Source: CAZQVA01 sp964596685
GTDB taxonomy: Bacteria > Chlamydiota > Chlamydiia > Chlamydiales > VFKH01
Direction: 5' to 3'
Length of the DNA stretch: 6,651 nucleotides
Assembly: GCA_964596685.1 (NCBI GenBank)
Contig: CAZQVA010000027.1
Coordinates: 1-6,651, forward strand
The position numbers and the translations under genes are program-made. This document shows positions 1 through 5,668 of this stretch, piece by piece (the stretch's first letter is position 1; each line of letters opens with the position of its first letter). The notes under the pieces are model-generated. The model was given only the letters and a program-made list of their open reading frames with translations. It was not told where the DNA came from and did no database searches.

Positions 1-215
1 CAATTGTCAACCACTATAGACAGCAAGGACTCCAAGAAGGCATGCGAAAAGGTGTGCTCGAAGGCATGGAAAAAGGTGTTCTTAAAGGGCGGCAAGAAGG
101 CGAAAGAGAGGCAAGTCAACGAATTGCAAGCTCTCTTTTATCACAAGGGATTTCTTTAAAAGCAATCATCACCTCGACAGGGCTTTCCGAAGCAGAAATC
201 CGTGATTTAATGTAA
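1..215 (+). CDS. C-terminal end of an Rpn-family (PD-(D/E)XK) recombination-promoting nuclease / putative transposase, 5' truncated by window edge
   Basis: The open frame enters from the left edge (codon phase starting at base 3) and ends at TAA 213-215, with a second stop TAG directly behind. About 70 residues are visible. The first half is a charged segment with glycine at every fourth position (QEG, RKG, LEG, EKG, LKG, QEG), the low-complexity linker typical of Rpn/transposase_31-like proteins. The second half reads IASSLLSQGISLKAI, then TGLSEAEIRDLM, matching the short C-terminal helical motif of that family (a hydrophobic helix, then 'TGLs..eI..L'). The nuclease domain itself lies outside the window, so activity cannot be judged. 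Family proteins are associated with DNA cleavage and RecA-independent recombination, and are often multicopy in host-associated bacteria. The assignment rests on the tail only. Confidence 0.75.
   Translation, partial: IVNHYRQQGLQEGMRKGVLEGMEKGVLKGRQEGEREASQRIASSLLSQGISLKAIITSTGLSEAEIRDLM
36..83 (+). repeat. Two tandem 24-bp units inside the Rpn tail
   Basis: Bases 36-59 and 60-83 are adjacent 24-bp units that differ at about four positions. Each encodes EGM(R/E)KGVL. They lie in the glycine-every-fourth-residue linker and look like an in-frame tandem duplication; a diverged continuation (KGRQEGE) follows. The length is a multiple of three, so copy-number change would keep the frame. Confidence 0.7.
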
Positions 216-218
216 TAG

Positions 219-252
219 TTCACATACCCTTTCCTTCGTCGGGGTATGTGAA
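219..252 (+). terminator. Hairpin after the Rpn gene (probable transcription terminator)
   Basis: A perfect 11-bp inverted repeat, TTCACATACCC (219-229) and GGGTATGTGAA (242-252), has a 12-nt loop and starts 3 nt after the stop codon. It is followed on the + strand by a run of A rather than T, so it is not a canonical intrinsic terminator. A T-rich stretch (275-288) lies about 25 nt further on. Its position directly behind the stop favours a role in termination or 3'-end protection of the upstream message. Confidence 0.55.
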
Positions 253-369
253 AAAAAAATAAATCATAAAAAAGTTTTTATTTCTTTTAGAAGCGTGTGG
301 TGGTAATCTATCTGAACAGCTTGTCTAAGGTCCAGTTTAAATCACATCAATTATAAAATAAGTTTAAAT

Positions 370-798
370 ATGACAATTTGGAAACGTGACCTAGATATAC
401 ATTCCCTTAAACATTTTGTGAAGAACACGATGATCGAATTTTTAGAGATCGAGTTTCTTCAGTTGGGACCTGACTTTTTAACGGCATCTATGCCGGTAGG
501 TCCTAAAACGGTCCAACCACTGGGTTCTCTCCATGGAGGGGCGTCATGTGTTCTAGCAGAAACAGTTGGATCTGTAGCGGGGTATCTTTGCTTGGATGAA
601 CGCCATTACTGCTTAGGCCTAGAAATTAACACCAATCATATTCGTCCTGTCACCTGGGGTAAAGTCACCGCGACAGCTAAACCTATTCATTTGGGAAAAA
701 CGACACAGGTTTGGAATATCGAGATTGTCAATGATGACAACAAGATCGTCGCTGTGAGTCGTCTCACCAATGCTGTCCTGACGCATAAAGACGCTTAA
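370..798 (+). CDS. menI: Hotdog-fold acyl-CoA thioesterase, MenI/YdiI type (PaaI superfamily)
   Basis: This 142-residue protein has the normal length for a single-hotdog thioesterase. It resembles E. coli YdiI/MenI, 1,4-dihydroxy-2-naphthoyl-CoA hydrolase, over its whole length. Shared stretches include IWKR at the N-terminus, LHGGAS (54-59), VLAETVGSVAGYLC (61-74), GLEIN..H.R (83-92) and QVWNIEI (113-119). The catalytic glutamate expected in the central helix is Glu64, preceded by the active-site HGG (His55) and Gln49. Known family members hydrolyse aryl- or acyl-CoA in the cytoplasm; MenI acts in menaquinone synthesis, but YdiI-type enzymes are promiscuous. No other men genes are present, so the physiological substrate is not established here. 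No clear Shine-Dalgarno precedes ATG 370, yet homology begins right at residue 2, which supports this start. The gene appears to stand alone between hairpins at 219-252 and 826-856. Confidence 0.85.
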   Translation: MTIWKRDLDIHSLKHFVKNTMIEFLEIEFLQLGPDFLTASMPVGPKTVQPLGSLHGGASCVLAETVGSVAGYLCLDERHYCLGLEINTNHIRPVTWGKVTATAKPIHLGKTTQVWNIEIVNDDNKIVAVSRLTNAVLTHKDA

Positions 799-825
799 TC
801 ACTCTCACGGGCAACACATGTCAAT

Positions 826-856
826 TTAAAGGGCCCTTCGAAAAAAGGCCCTTTAA
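826..856. terminator. 10-bp hairpin between convergent reading frames
   Basis: TTAAAGGGCC (826-835) and GGCCCTTTAA (847-856) form a perfect 10-bp stem with an 11-nt loop, 27 nt past the thioesterase stop. It also lies about 31 nt past the end of the minus-strand small frame, which suits a bidirectional terminator. There is no T-run on either exit side, so termination may be inefficient or Rho-assisted. Confidence 0.5.
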
Positions 857-887
857 GCATAAACGGGGATTTTGTCTAGGGCTCTTA

Positions 888-1036
888 TCATTCCGATTTA
901 AAAGCATCAAAATCACCCGTACCCGTAGTACCCGTTAGTCCTGCCGTATACCCAAACATCCCACCTTTCTTGTTTTTCAGGGTTTTCGAGGAAGTTTTTT
1001 GTGCTTTTGGTTGCGAACCATTTTCTCTGTACTCAT
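888..1036 (-). pseudogene. Small lysine- and glycine-rich protein gene with an apparent -1 frameshift
   Basis: On the minus strand a GAGGAG ribosome binding site (1045-1050) stands 8 nt before ATG 1034-1036. The frame starts MSTEKMVRNQKHKK and soon meets a stop (CCC TGA). One base back in phase, the frame continues through TSSKTLKNKKGGMFGYTAG, then LTGTTGTGDFDAFKSE, to TGA at 888-890. Adding one A to the six-A run (T995-T1000 on the + strand) would join them into a single 49-residue protein with a basic N-terminal half and a Gly/Thr-rich tail. I do not recognise the family. The single-base defect may be a true mutation, a sequencing error in a homopolymer, or translational slippage on AAA AAA. 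The strong ribosome binding site and hairpin downstream argue that this was, or is, a gene. Confidence 0.45.
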
Positions 1037-1044
1037 TCTTTCAT

Positions 1045-1050
1045 CTCCTC
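1045..1050 (-). promoter_or_regulatory. Shine-Dalgarno GAGGAG for the small minus-strand gene
   Basis: The minus strand reads GAGGAG followed by 8 nt and ATG at 1036. This is the strongest ribosome binding site in the window, and it selects this ATG over the earlier ATG that abuts it, which opens only a three-codon frame. Confidence 0.5.
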
Positions 1051-1104
1051 TATGTAGTTTTGGGAAATGATCAAATGACCCATCTTCCCTTCGCTCATTG
1101 CAGC

Positions 1105-1110
1105 ATTATA
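1105..1110 (-). promoter_or_regulatory. Possible -10 box (TATAAT) for the small minus-strand gene
   Basis: The minus strand carries a consensus TATAAT about 69 nt upstream of the small gene's ATG. A consensus TTGACA (1123-1128) lies upstream but with only 12 nt between, too short for a standard sigma70 pair, so the -35 is unclear. An AT-rich chance match is possible. Confidence 0.3.
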
Positions 1111-1192
1111 TATACACAGGATTGTCAATTAGATTTTTTGAAAGTAGAGTGTTTAGCCCACCCCTATCTTTACAAAAAGTTAATGGTTATTA

Positions 1193-1221
1193 TTTACATT
1201 ATGTACCGGGAAGGCTATAAG
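1193..1221 (+). promoter_or_regulatory. Sigma70-type promoter of the phytochelatin-synthase-like lipoprotein gene
   Basis: TTTACA (1193-1198) and TATAAG (1216-1221) are separated by exactly 17 nt, each matching consensus at five of six positions. Transcription would start near 1228, leaving a leader of about 30 nt that carries the AAGGA ribosome binding site. Confidence 0.6.
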
Positions 1222-1247
1222 CTAAAATAAAAGATCTTTTATCAACC

Positions 1248-1252
1248 AAGGA
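1248..1252 (+). promoter_or_regulatory. Shine-Dalgarno AAGGA of the lipoprotein gene
   Basis: AAGGA lies 6 nt before ATG 1259. It confirms the start that yields a complete lipoprotein signal peptide. Confidence 0.65.
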
Positions 1253-1258
1253 AAATCC

Positions 1259-2104
1259 ATGAAAAAAATATGTCTTCTTCTCGGAATACTGACACTTGTC
1301 GGGTGCAATTCTGATCGAGCAGATCGCTCTGATTGGAAAATCTCTGACTATGGATATGAAAAATATACGGTTAGCCCCTATTCTAATACGATTGCGGTAA
1401 TCCCTTATAATTCTGAAGAGGGTATTGAGCGCTTTGATCATTCGAACTACAAAAATGCGTTTTTTACACTATCGACGCACTATGCTCCACAAAGCAACAT
1501 TCTAAGCTGTGGCATTGCATCGGCTGTGATTATTCTTAATTCAGTCTATGCAAATAGCGCTAAACAACCCCCCATTTCTCTCGCTGGCTCATGGTATGAT
1601 GAAAAAAACCACACCATCGAAGGAAATTTTACCTGGACAGAGGACAATTTCTTTAATGCCAAAGTTAAGGGTCACCTAGACAAAGATGTGATCTATGGAA
1701 AAACTCAGGTCAACGGCAAATATGTTGTTGGTGTAACTCTTGATCAATTGACTGAAGGACTTAACTTACAAGGACTTACAGCTCAGGCTGTGCATGCGAC
1801 TAGCTCCACGGATCAAGATATCGAAGCCTTCAGAAAGCTTGTCAAGCAACTCTTAAAAACGCCAAGCCAATATATTGTCGTAAACTACAAATTGGATCTT
1901 ACTTCTTCCCTCGAAGGAGGCCATTTTTCACCCATCGGCGCTTACGACTCCAATTCTGACTCCGTTTTAATTTTAGACACATGGAGTGCTTTTACTCCCT
2001 GGACATGGGTTAAGGTCTATGACCTATATAAGAGCATGAACACCAAGGATGGAGAAGTTGATCGCGGGTACATCCTAATCAATGCGAATCTTAAACAAAA
2101 GTAA
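1259..2104 (+). CDS. Phytochelatin-synthase family cysteine peptidase, predicted lipoprotein
   Basis: This 281-residue protein begins with a lipoprotein signal peptide: MKK, a hydrophobic core, and the lipobox LVGC with Cys16 as the predicted lipidated residue. The rest matches the phytochelatin synthase (PF05023) papain-like fold. Cys84 lies in SCGIAS and Gln78 sits six residues before it, as the oxyanion glutamine does in plant enzymes. His222 lies in GGHFSPIGAYD and Asp240 in LILDTW. The His-Asp spacing of 18 equals that of plant and cyanobacterial members as I recall them; the Cys-His spacing of 138 is longer than their roughly 105-115. A C-terminal DRGYILI (268-274) matches the family's RRGF.LI. 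Family enzymes cleave the glycine from glutathione, and plant ones also join the units into metal-binding phytochelatins. Short bacterial members are mostly hydrolases or peptidases. The plant segment after Asp, with Arg and Lys, is here TWSAFTPWTWV without basic residues. The predicted location is the outer-membrane periplasmic face. The gene has its own promoter and appears monocistronic. Confidence 0.85.
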   Translation: MKKICLLLGILTLVGCNSDRADRSDWKISDYGYEKYTVSPYSNTIAVIPYNSEEGIERFDHSNYKNAFFTLSTHYAPQSNILSCGIASAVIILNSVYANSAKQPPISLAGSWYDEKNHTIEGNFTWTEDNFFNAKVKGHLDKDVIYGKTQVNGKYVVGVTLDQLTEGLNLQGLTAQAVHATSSTDQDIEAFRKLVKQLLKTPSQYIVVNYKLDLTSSLEGGHFSPIGAYDSNSDSVLILDTWSAFTPWTWVKVYDLYKSMNTKDGEVDRGYILINANLKQK

Positions 2105-2109
2105 CCCGC

Positions 2110-2147
2110 TTGTGAGCTTTGACGACATTCACTATACTTGGTATCAT
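2110..2147 (+). promoter_or_regulatory. Promoter(s) of the glycosyltransferase-deacetylase operon
   Basis: TTGACG (2119-2124) and TATCAT (2142-2147) are spaced by 17 nt, each five of six to sigma70 consensus. A second overlapping pair, TTGTGA (2110-2115) and TATACT (2133-2138), is also spaced by 17 nt. Either would start transcription near 2145-2155, just ahead of ATG 2176. This places an independent promoter in the 71-bp gap after the lipoprotein gene. Confidence 0.55.
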
Positions 2148-2166
2148 CGAGCTCTTTTGATACCAA
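2138..2166. repeat. Inverted repeat overlapping the operon promoter (candidate operator)
   Basis: TTGGTATCA (2138-2146) and TGATACCAA (2158-2166) form a perfect 9-bp inverted repeat with an 11-nt centre. The left arm overlaps the -10 element TATCAT. Because transcription would start inside the repeat, a full RNA hairpin would form only on read-through from the lipoprotein gene. A DNA operator for a dimeric regulator is therefore at least as likely as a terminator; no T-run follows. Confidence 0.45.
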
Positions 2167-2175
2167 AGTTAGTGG

Positions 2176-3588
2176 ATGTCGACAAAATCAGCCCTATGGC
2201 TGCTCCTTCTCCTTCTTCTCGTACGCCTTATCTCCATGGAAAGTATCCCTTTGATGGATACCACAGAAGCGCGCTATGGTGAAATTGCTCGAAAAATGGC
2301 GACTTTGGGCGATTGGGTCACGCTTCAGCATAGCAATGGAGTCCCCTTTTTAGGAAAACCCCCTCTCTCAACATGGCTTGCTGCCGCATCAATGAGTTTG
2401 TTGGGAATTACCCCCTTTGCAGCACGTTTACCCTCACTGATACTCTCCTTAATTGCTCTTTGGTTGATGTATGACTTGATTAAGAGAGAACGAGGATCGA
2501 GAAATGGTTGGCTAGCTCTTGTAATCATCGCCAGCTCTCTACTCTTTTTTATCAGCGCTGGCAGCGTAATGACTGACCAAACTCTTATTTTTTCCTTAAT
2601 TCTGACACAAGTCGCTTTTTGGCGCGCTGTTATCCGCCAGGAGAAAGCATGGGGGTGGATATTTTTCATAAGTCTTGGCTTAGGACTTTTAGCTAAAGGA
2701 CTTTTACCACTGGCGCTTACAGCTCCCGTTCTCCTCATTTGGATTACCCAGCAAAAGCTGTGGAAGAGTGTACCCAAGCGTCTTCCGTTTTTGTGGGGAG
2801 GATTAGTTGGATTACTGATCGCAGCACCATGGTTTATCCTTGCAGAGAGCCGCACTCCGGGTTTCCTTCACTACTTCTTTATTGGCGAACACTTCTCCCG
2901 TTTCCTCGTCTCTGGCTGGACTGGCGATCGCTATGGATTTGCACATGCCGTACCCTTTGGGATGATCTGGCTCTTTGCCCTCATCGCCCTCTTTCCATGG
3001 TCAGTTTTGGGGATTTGGTCCCTGATAAGGGAGCGAGGATTCATTAAGAAAACCTCGTTGCCGCAGGGGTGGTCCCTTTACTGGTTGCTTTGGGCGGTAT
3101 TTCCTCTGCTGTTTTTCACTTTTTCGCGCAATATTATTTGGACCTACGCTCTTCCTAGTATCCCCGCCATTGCTATCTTACTGGCAGATCGCTTTTCCCT
3201 TAATATGAACAAAAAAGTATGGATTGGCTCACTTGTTCCTGTTGCCTGTTGCCTCATTGCCATTGGCATTTCCTTTAAAAATCCAGCTCTCTTGCGCACG
3301 CAAAAACCAGTCATCGATGCCTGGAAAGCAAACAACCCACAGGCTCCACTCCTTTATTGGAAAAATAAGGCGGAATTCTCAGCAGAGTTTTATTCCAATG
3401 GGAAAGTCATCACCACACATGATGAAGCCCGTTTTGATAAATTGTGCATCACATCTAAAGAGTTATTTGTTGCCATCCCCCATAAAAGCACCATTCCACC
3501 CGCTTTACAGGATAAATTTGAACCGATATCTACGATCGCCACAGGTGCAGGCATCTATCACTTGATGAAAAAGAAAGAGCCACTCTGA
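2176..3588 (+). CDS. ArnT/PMT-like polyprenyl-phosphate-sugar glycosyltransferase (GT83 type), inner membrane
   Basis: This 470-residue polytopic membrane protein has a first transmembrane helix at about 5-20. It is followed by the acidic first-loop signature DTTEARYGEIARKM (27-40), GDW (44-46), GKPPLSTW (59-66) and FAARLP (80-85). These match the ArnT family pattern 'D.tE.RYaEiaReM ... gdWv.P ... KPPl..Wl ... faaRlps'. Many hydrophobic segments follow to about residue 360, then a short soluble periplasmic C-terminal part. ArnT is about 550 residues, so this is a compact member. ArnT-type enzymes move an amino sugar from undecaprenyl phosphate to lipid A phosphate on the periplasmic side; FlmK of Francisella does this with galactosamine. 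With a GT2 loader, GtrA and a deacetylase downstream, a hexosamine donor is more likely than aminoarabinose, since no arn sugar-synthesis genes are present. ATG 2176 gives the helix directly; the ribosome binding site is weak. It is the first gene of the operon. Confidence 0.85.
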   Translation: MSTKSALWLLLLLLLVRLISMESIPLMDTTEARYGEIARKMATLGDWVTLQHSNGVPFLGKPPLSTWLAAASMSLLGITPFAARLPSLILSLIALWLMYDLIKRERGSRNGWLALVIIASSLLFFISAGSVMTDQTLIFSLILTQVAFWRAVIRQEKAWGWIFFISLGLGLLAKGLLPLALTAPVLLIWITQQKLWKSVPKRLPFLWGGLVGLLIAAPWFILAESRTPGFLHYFFIGEHFSRFLVSGWTGDRYGFAHAVPFGMIWLFALIALFPWSVLGIWSLIRERGFIKKTSLPQGWSLYWLLWAVFPLLFFTFSRNIIWTYALPSIPAIAILLADRFSLNMNKKVWIGSLVPVACCLIAIGISFKNPALLRTQKPVIDAWKANNPQAPLLYWKNKAEFSAEFYSNGKVITTHDEARFDKLCITSKELFVAIPHKSTIPPALQDKFEPISTIATGAGIYHLMKKKEPL

Positions 3589-3601
3589 TAGTCTTTTATC
3601 T

Positions 3602-4558
3602 ATGAAAACTGTACGCAAAAACGACCCTTTAGTTTCTTGTATCATCCCAGCATACAATGAAGAAGCGAATATAATTACCCTCTTAGATACGCTTCACACT
3701 CTTTTTAACTCCCTAAATTATCGCCATGAATTTGTCGTTGTCGACGATGGAAGCCGCGATGCGACTGCGGAAAAAGTGATCAATGAGGCTCACCGTTTCC
3801 CTGTTACTCTGATTCAGCTTTCTCGTAATTTCGGCAAAGAAAATGCCTTAACAGCTGGTATTGATCATGTGAAAGGTGATGTCACTATCCTACTTGATGG
3901 TGATTTTCAACATCCTCCCTCTTACATTCCTCAATTTTTAGATGAATGGAAATCCGGTGTTGATATGGTCTTTGGCATACGCTCTGACCGTCACACGGAA
4001 TCGTTGGTCAAACGTGCTGGTGCTGCCCTTTTTTATGGCGTCATGAATTTTAGTCGCCCGAACAAAATCCCCGAGAATACACAGGATTTTAGGGCACTCG
4101 ACCGCGCTGTAATCGATGCATTAAAACAGTTGCCTGAACGCAACCGCTTTATGAAAGGTCTCTATAATTGGGTAGGGTTCACTCAAAAATCTGTTGTTAT
4201 CCAGGTCGCCCCACGTCATGCAGGAACGAGCTCATTCAACTTTCGAAAACTTTTTGGATTGGGCCTAACGGGTATCACCGCCTTTTCAAATACCCCTTTG
4301 CGCATTTGGGGAATCATTGGTGCGGTCATCTCTCTATGCTCTATCTTTTATGCATTGTGGGAAGTAGCGCGCGCACTTCTGATCGCAGATGCTCCTCCCG
4401 GATGGCCAACGCTCACTGTAGCGATCACGTTTCTAGGTGGGATTCAACTGTTTTCGATTGGTGTTTTAGGCGAGTATATCGGAAGGATTTTTGACGAAGT
4501 CAAACATAGGCCAATCTACATCGTCAAAAAAATTGTGCGCACTCAAGAGGAAGCGTGA
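3602..4558 (+). CDS. GT2 polyprenyl-phosphate glycosyltransferase (ArnC/GtrB/DPM1-like)
   Basis: This 318-residue protein has a GT-A domain then two transmembrane helices. The N-terminal part shows IIPAYNEE (14-21), VVDDGS (46-51), LSRNFGKENALTAGI (73-87), a DxD-type metal site LLDGDFQHPP (97-106; Asp99, Asp101) and QDFRALDR (161-168). LPERNRF.KGL..WVGF (177-193) is typical of ArnC/FlmF/GtrB enzymes. Helices lie at about 233-257 and 270-293, followed by the family ending EYIGRIFDEVKHRPIYIV. These enzymes transfer a sugar from a nucleotide donor to undecaprenyl phosphate at the cytoplasmic face. In Francisella, FlmF enzymes of this kind feed ArnT-like FlmK, and here the loader sits right beside such a transferase. 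The sugar cannot be read from the sequence; the adjacent deacetylase suggests an N-acetylated one. It starts 13 nt after the ArnT-like gene, with no evident Shine-Dalgarno. Confidence 0.88.
   Translation: MKTVRKNDPLVSCIIPAYNEEANIITLLDTLHTLFNSLNYRHEFVVVDDGSRDATAEKVINEAHRFPVTLIQLSRNFGKENALTAGIDHVKGDVTILLDGDFQHPPSYIPQFLDEWKSGVDMVFGIRSDRHTESLVKRAGAALFYGVMNFSRPNKIPENTQDFRALDRAVIDALKQLPERNRFMKGLYNWVGFTQKSVVIQVAPRHAGTSSFNFRKLFGLGLTGITAFSNTPLRIWGIIGAVISLCSIFYALWEVARALLIADAPPGWPTLTVAITFLGGIQLFSIGVLGEYIGRIFDEVKHRPIYIVKKIVRTQEEA
4545..4551 (+). promoter_or_regulatory. Shine-Dalgarno AAGAGGA deciding the GTG start of the GtrA gene
   Basis: AAGAGGA ends 3 nt before GTG 4555, inside the end of the GT2 gene. 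It supports the GTG start and translational coupling through the GTGA overlap. Confidence 0.55.
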
Positions 4559-4944
4559 TTCTCAACCAAATTGCTACTTTTGGGCTTGTCGGCTTCACTG
4601 CAGCAGTAATGCATTATATCGCCGTTGTATTTGTCTTTATCCCCTATGGACTACACCCTTTAGTTGCCAACATCTTTGGCTTTGCTGTAGGTTTTCAGTG
4701 CAGCTACTGGGGACATCGACTCTTTACTTTTCAAGCGCGGCACCTCTCTCACAAACACACCCTTCCCCGCTTTGCGAGCATAGCACTCTTAAGTTTTCTT
4801 TTGAATGAGTTCCTATACTTTCTACTCCTTCGCTACACTAGCATGAGTCCATATATGGCACTTATCGTCGTCCTTGCTGTTGTTTCTTTGCTTACATTCT
4901 TCTTAGGTCGCATTTGGGCCTTTAAAATGAGGAATCATGCGTAG
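4555..4944 (+). CDS. GtrA-family small membrane protein
   Basis: This 129-residue protein has four predicted transmembrane helices (about 5-27, 35-55, 73-93, 99-121), the usual GtrA size and layout. Conserved features include FGLVGFTAA near the N-terminus, HPLVANIFGFAVGF (34-47) and YWGHRLFTF (51-59), matching the family's 'N..FGF....Y..hR.wTF'. GtrA proteins accompany GtrB-type enzymes and are thought to flip, or aid transfer of, the polyprenyl-linked sugar across the inner membrane. The direct neighbour relationship to a GtrB-like GT2 gene fits this. The gene starts at GTG, overlapping the GT2 stop by 4 nt (GTGA), and overlaps the next gene by 8 nt. The short length and helices leave little doubt about family; the transport direction and substrate are inferred. 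Confidence 0.82.
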   Translation: MILNQIATFGLVGFTAAVMHYIAVVFVFIPYGLHPLVANIFGFAVGFQCSYWGHRLFTFQARHLSHKHTLPRFASIALLSFLLNEFLYFLLLRYTSMSPYMALIVVLAVVSLLTFFLGRIWAFKMRNHA

Positions 4945-5668
4945 AATTACACTTTGTGCAGATGACTTTGGGCAGTCATCGCAAATCAGCGAAGGGATTT
5001 TGCGCCTTGCAAGGGCAAAACGCATTAGTGCAATTAGCTCCTTTACATTACTTGCTCTCTGGAAAGATTATACACAAGAACTGAAAGCACTACACAGTGA
5101 TGTAGATCTTGGTATCCACCTAACTTATCCACTCACCCTTAGCGGGATTCTACAACAAATTGACACCTTCGTCACTCACATGGGATTCCTTCCCGATTTT
5201 CTCGATGGACATCGCCACGTACACGCTTATGGCAAGACTCCCCATTTACTACTTAAAGCAATTACCGCACGCTGGCAAAATCAACCAAAACCCTATGTAC
5301 GCGCGCCAGATCGACTTGGCTCATTTAGCGATGGACTTATCAAAGGTTTGATCTTAAAAACCCTTTGTTTTGGCTTTTCAAACAAGTTGCGCCAGGCTGA
5401 TATCCCATTTCCTCCTTGGTTCGGCGGACTGTACAATCTCCACAGCAATCAACCCTACCGCCCCTTATTTCTCAACTGGATCTCTCACTGCCCTGACCAA
5501 AGCCTCATTATGTGCCATCCAGGCCTTAATTTGTACGATGATCCCTCTGACCCTATTCATAACCGCCGCGCTCTTGAATATGCTTATCTGGCAAGTGACC
5601 AATTTTTGGAAGATTGCAAGAGATATGAGATCACAATCTCCCGTTTTGATTTAACCCTCTTAAAATGA
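4937..5668 (+). CDS. YdjC/ChbG/HpnK/NaxD-family carbohydrate deacetylase
   Basis: This 243-residue protein has the family's metal and catalytic motifs: CADDFGQS (7-14; Asp9, Asp10), GIHLT (59-63; His61), FLDGHRHVHAY (88-98; Asp90, His92, His94, His96), YVRAPDR (120-126) and CHPG (193-196; His194). Family members are divalent-metal deacetylases acting on N-acetylated sugars. ChbG acts on chitooligosaccharides, HpnK on hopanoid intermediates, and Francisella NaxD on undecaprenyl-phosphate N-acetylgalactosamine before transfer to lipid A. The NaxD-like role is the best fit because the gene is flanked by a polyprenyl-phosphate glycosyltransferase, GtrA and an ArnT-like transferase; no hopanoid or chitobiose genes are present. 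No signal peptide, so it would be cytoplasmic, acting before the sugar is flipped. ATG 4937 overlaps the GtrA end by 8 nt with GAGGAA close upstream. All key residues appear intact. Confidence 0.86.
   Translation: MRRITLCADDFGQSSQISEGILRLARAKRISAISSFTLLALWKDYTQELKALHSDVDLGIHLTYPLTLSGILQQIDTFVTHMGFLPDFLDGHRHVHAYGKTPHLLLKAITARWQNQPKPYVRAPDRLGSFSDGLIKGLILKTLCFGFSNKLRQADIPFPPWFGGLYNLHSNQPYRPLFLNWISHCPDQSLIMCHPGLNLYDDPSDPIHNRRALEYAYLASDQFLEDCKRYEITISRFDLTLLK

Larger units (their letters stand above)
799..1258. other. 460-bp region without an intact gene
   Basis: Between the thioesterase and the lipoprotein gene there is no full-length coding region. The stretch holds a hairpin (826-856), a small minus-strand reading frame that appears frameshifted (888-1036) with a good ribosome binding site and a possible -10 box, an AT-rich segment of about 80 bases (1110-1190) in which I see nothing, and the promoter and ribosome binding site of the lipoprotein gene (1193-1252). 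A plus-strand open frame at about 970-1230 lacks coding character. Confidence 0.6.

Noticed and set aside
915..935. Three close ACCCGT copies as a possible regulatory iteron
   Set aside because: They are explained by the Thr-Gly repeats of the small minus-strand reading frame and are irregularly spaced.
1105..1128. Consensus TTGACA and TATAAT pair on the minus strand as a full promoter
   Set aside because: Both hexamers are perfect but only 12 nt apart, well below the 16-18 nt needed for sigma70. Only the -10 is kept, at low confidence.
970..1230. 86-codon plus-strand open frame in the intergenic region
   Set aside because: It starts at TTG without a ribosome binding site, has an unconvincing composition, overlaps the antisense small gene, and runs through the promoter of the lipoprotein gene.
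2082..2282. 66-codon open frame bridging the lipoprotein gene and the operon
   Set aside because: It overlaps the end of one real gene and the start of another in a different frame, and covers the promoter and inverted repeat; no conserved motif.
2325..2855. 176-codon open frame on the minus strand
   Set aside because: It lies entirely antisense within the ArnT-like gene, whose conserved motifs fix the plus-strand frame. The minus-strand translation has no recognisable domain and no ribosome binding site.
4937..5668. HpnK role in hopanoid synthesis for the deacetylase
   Set aside because: Same family, but no squalene or hopanoid genes are present, while the flanking polyprenyl-phosphate glycosyltransferase genes fit a NaxD-like role better.
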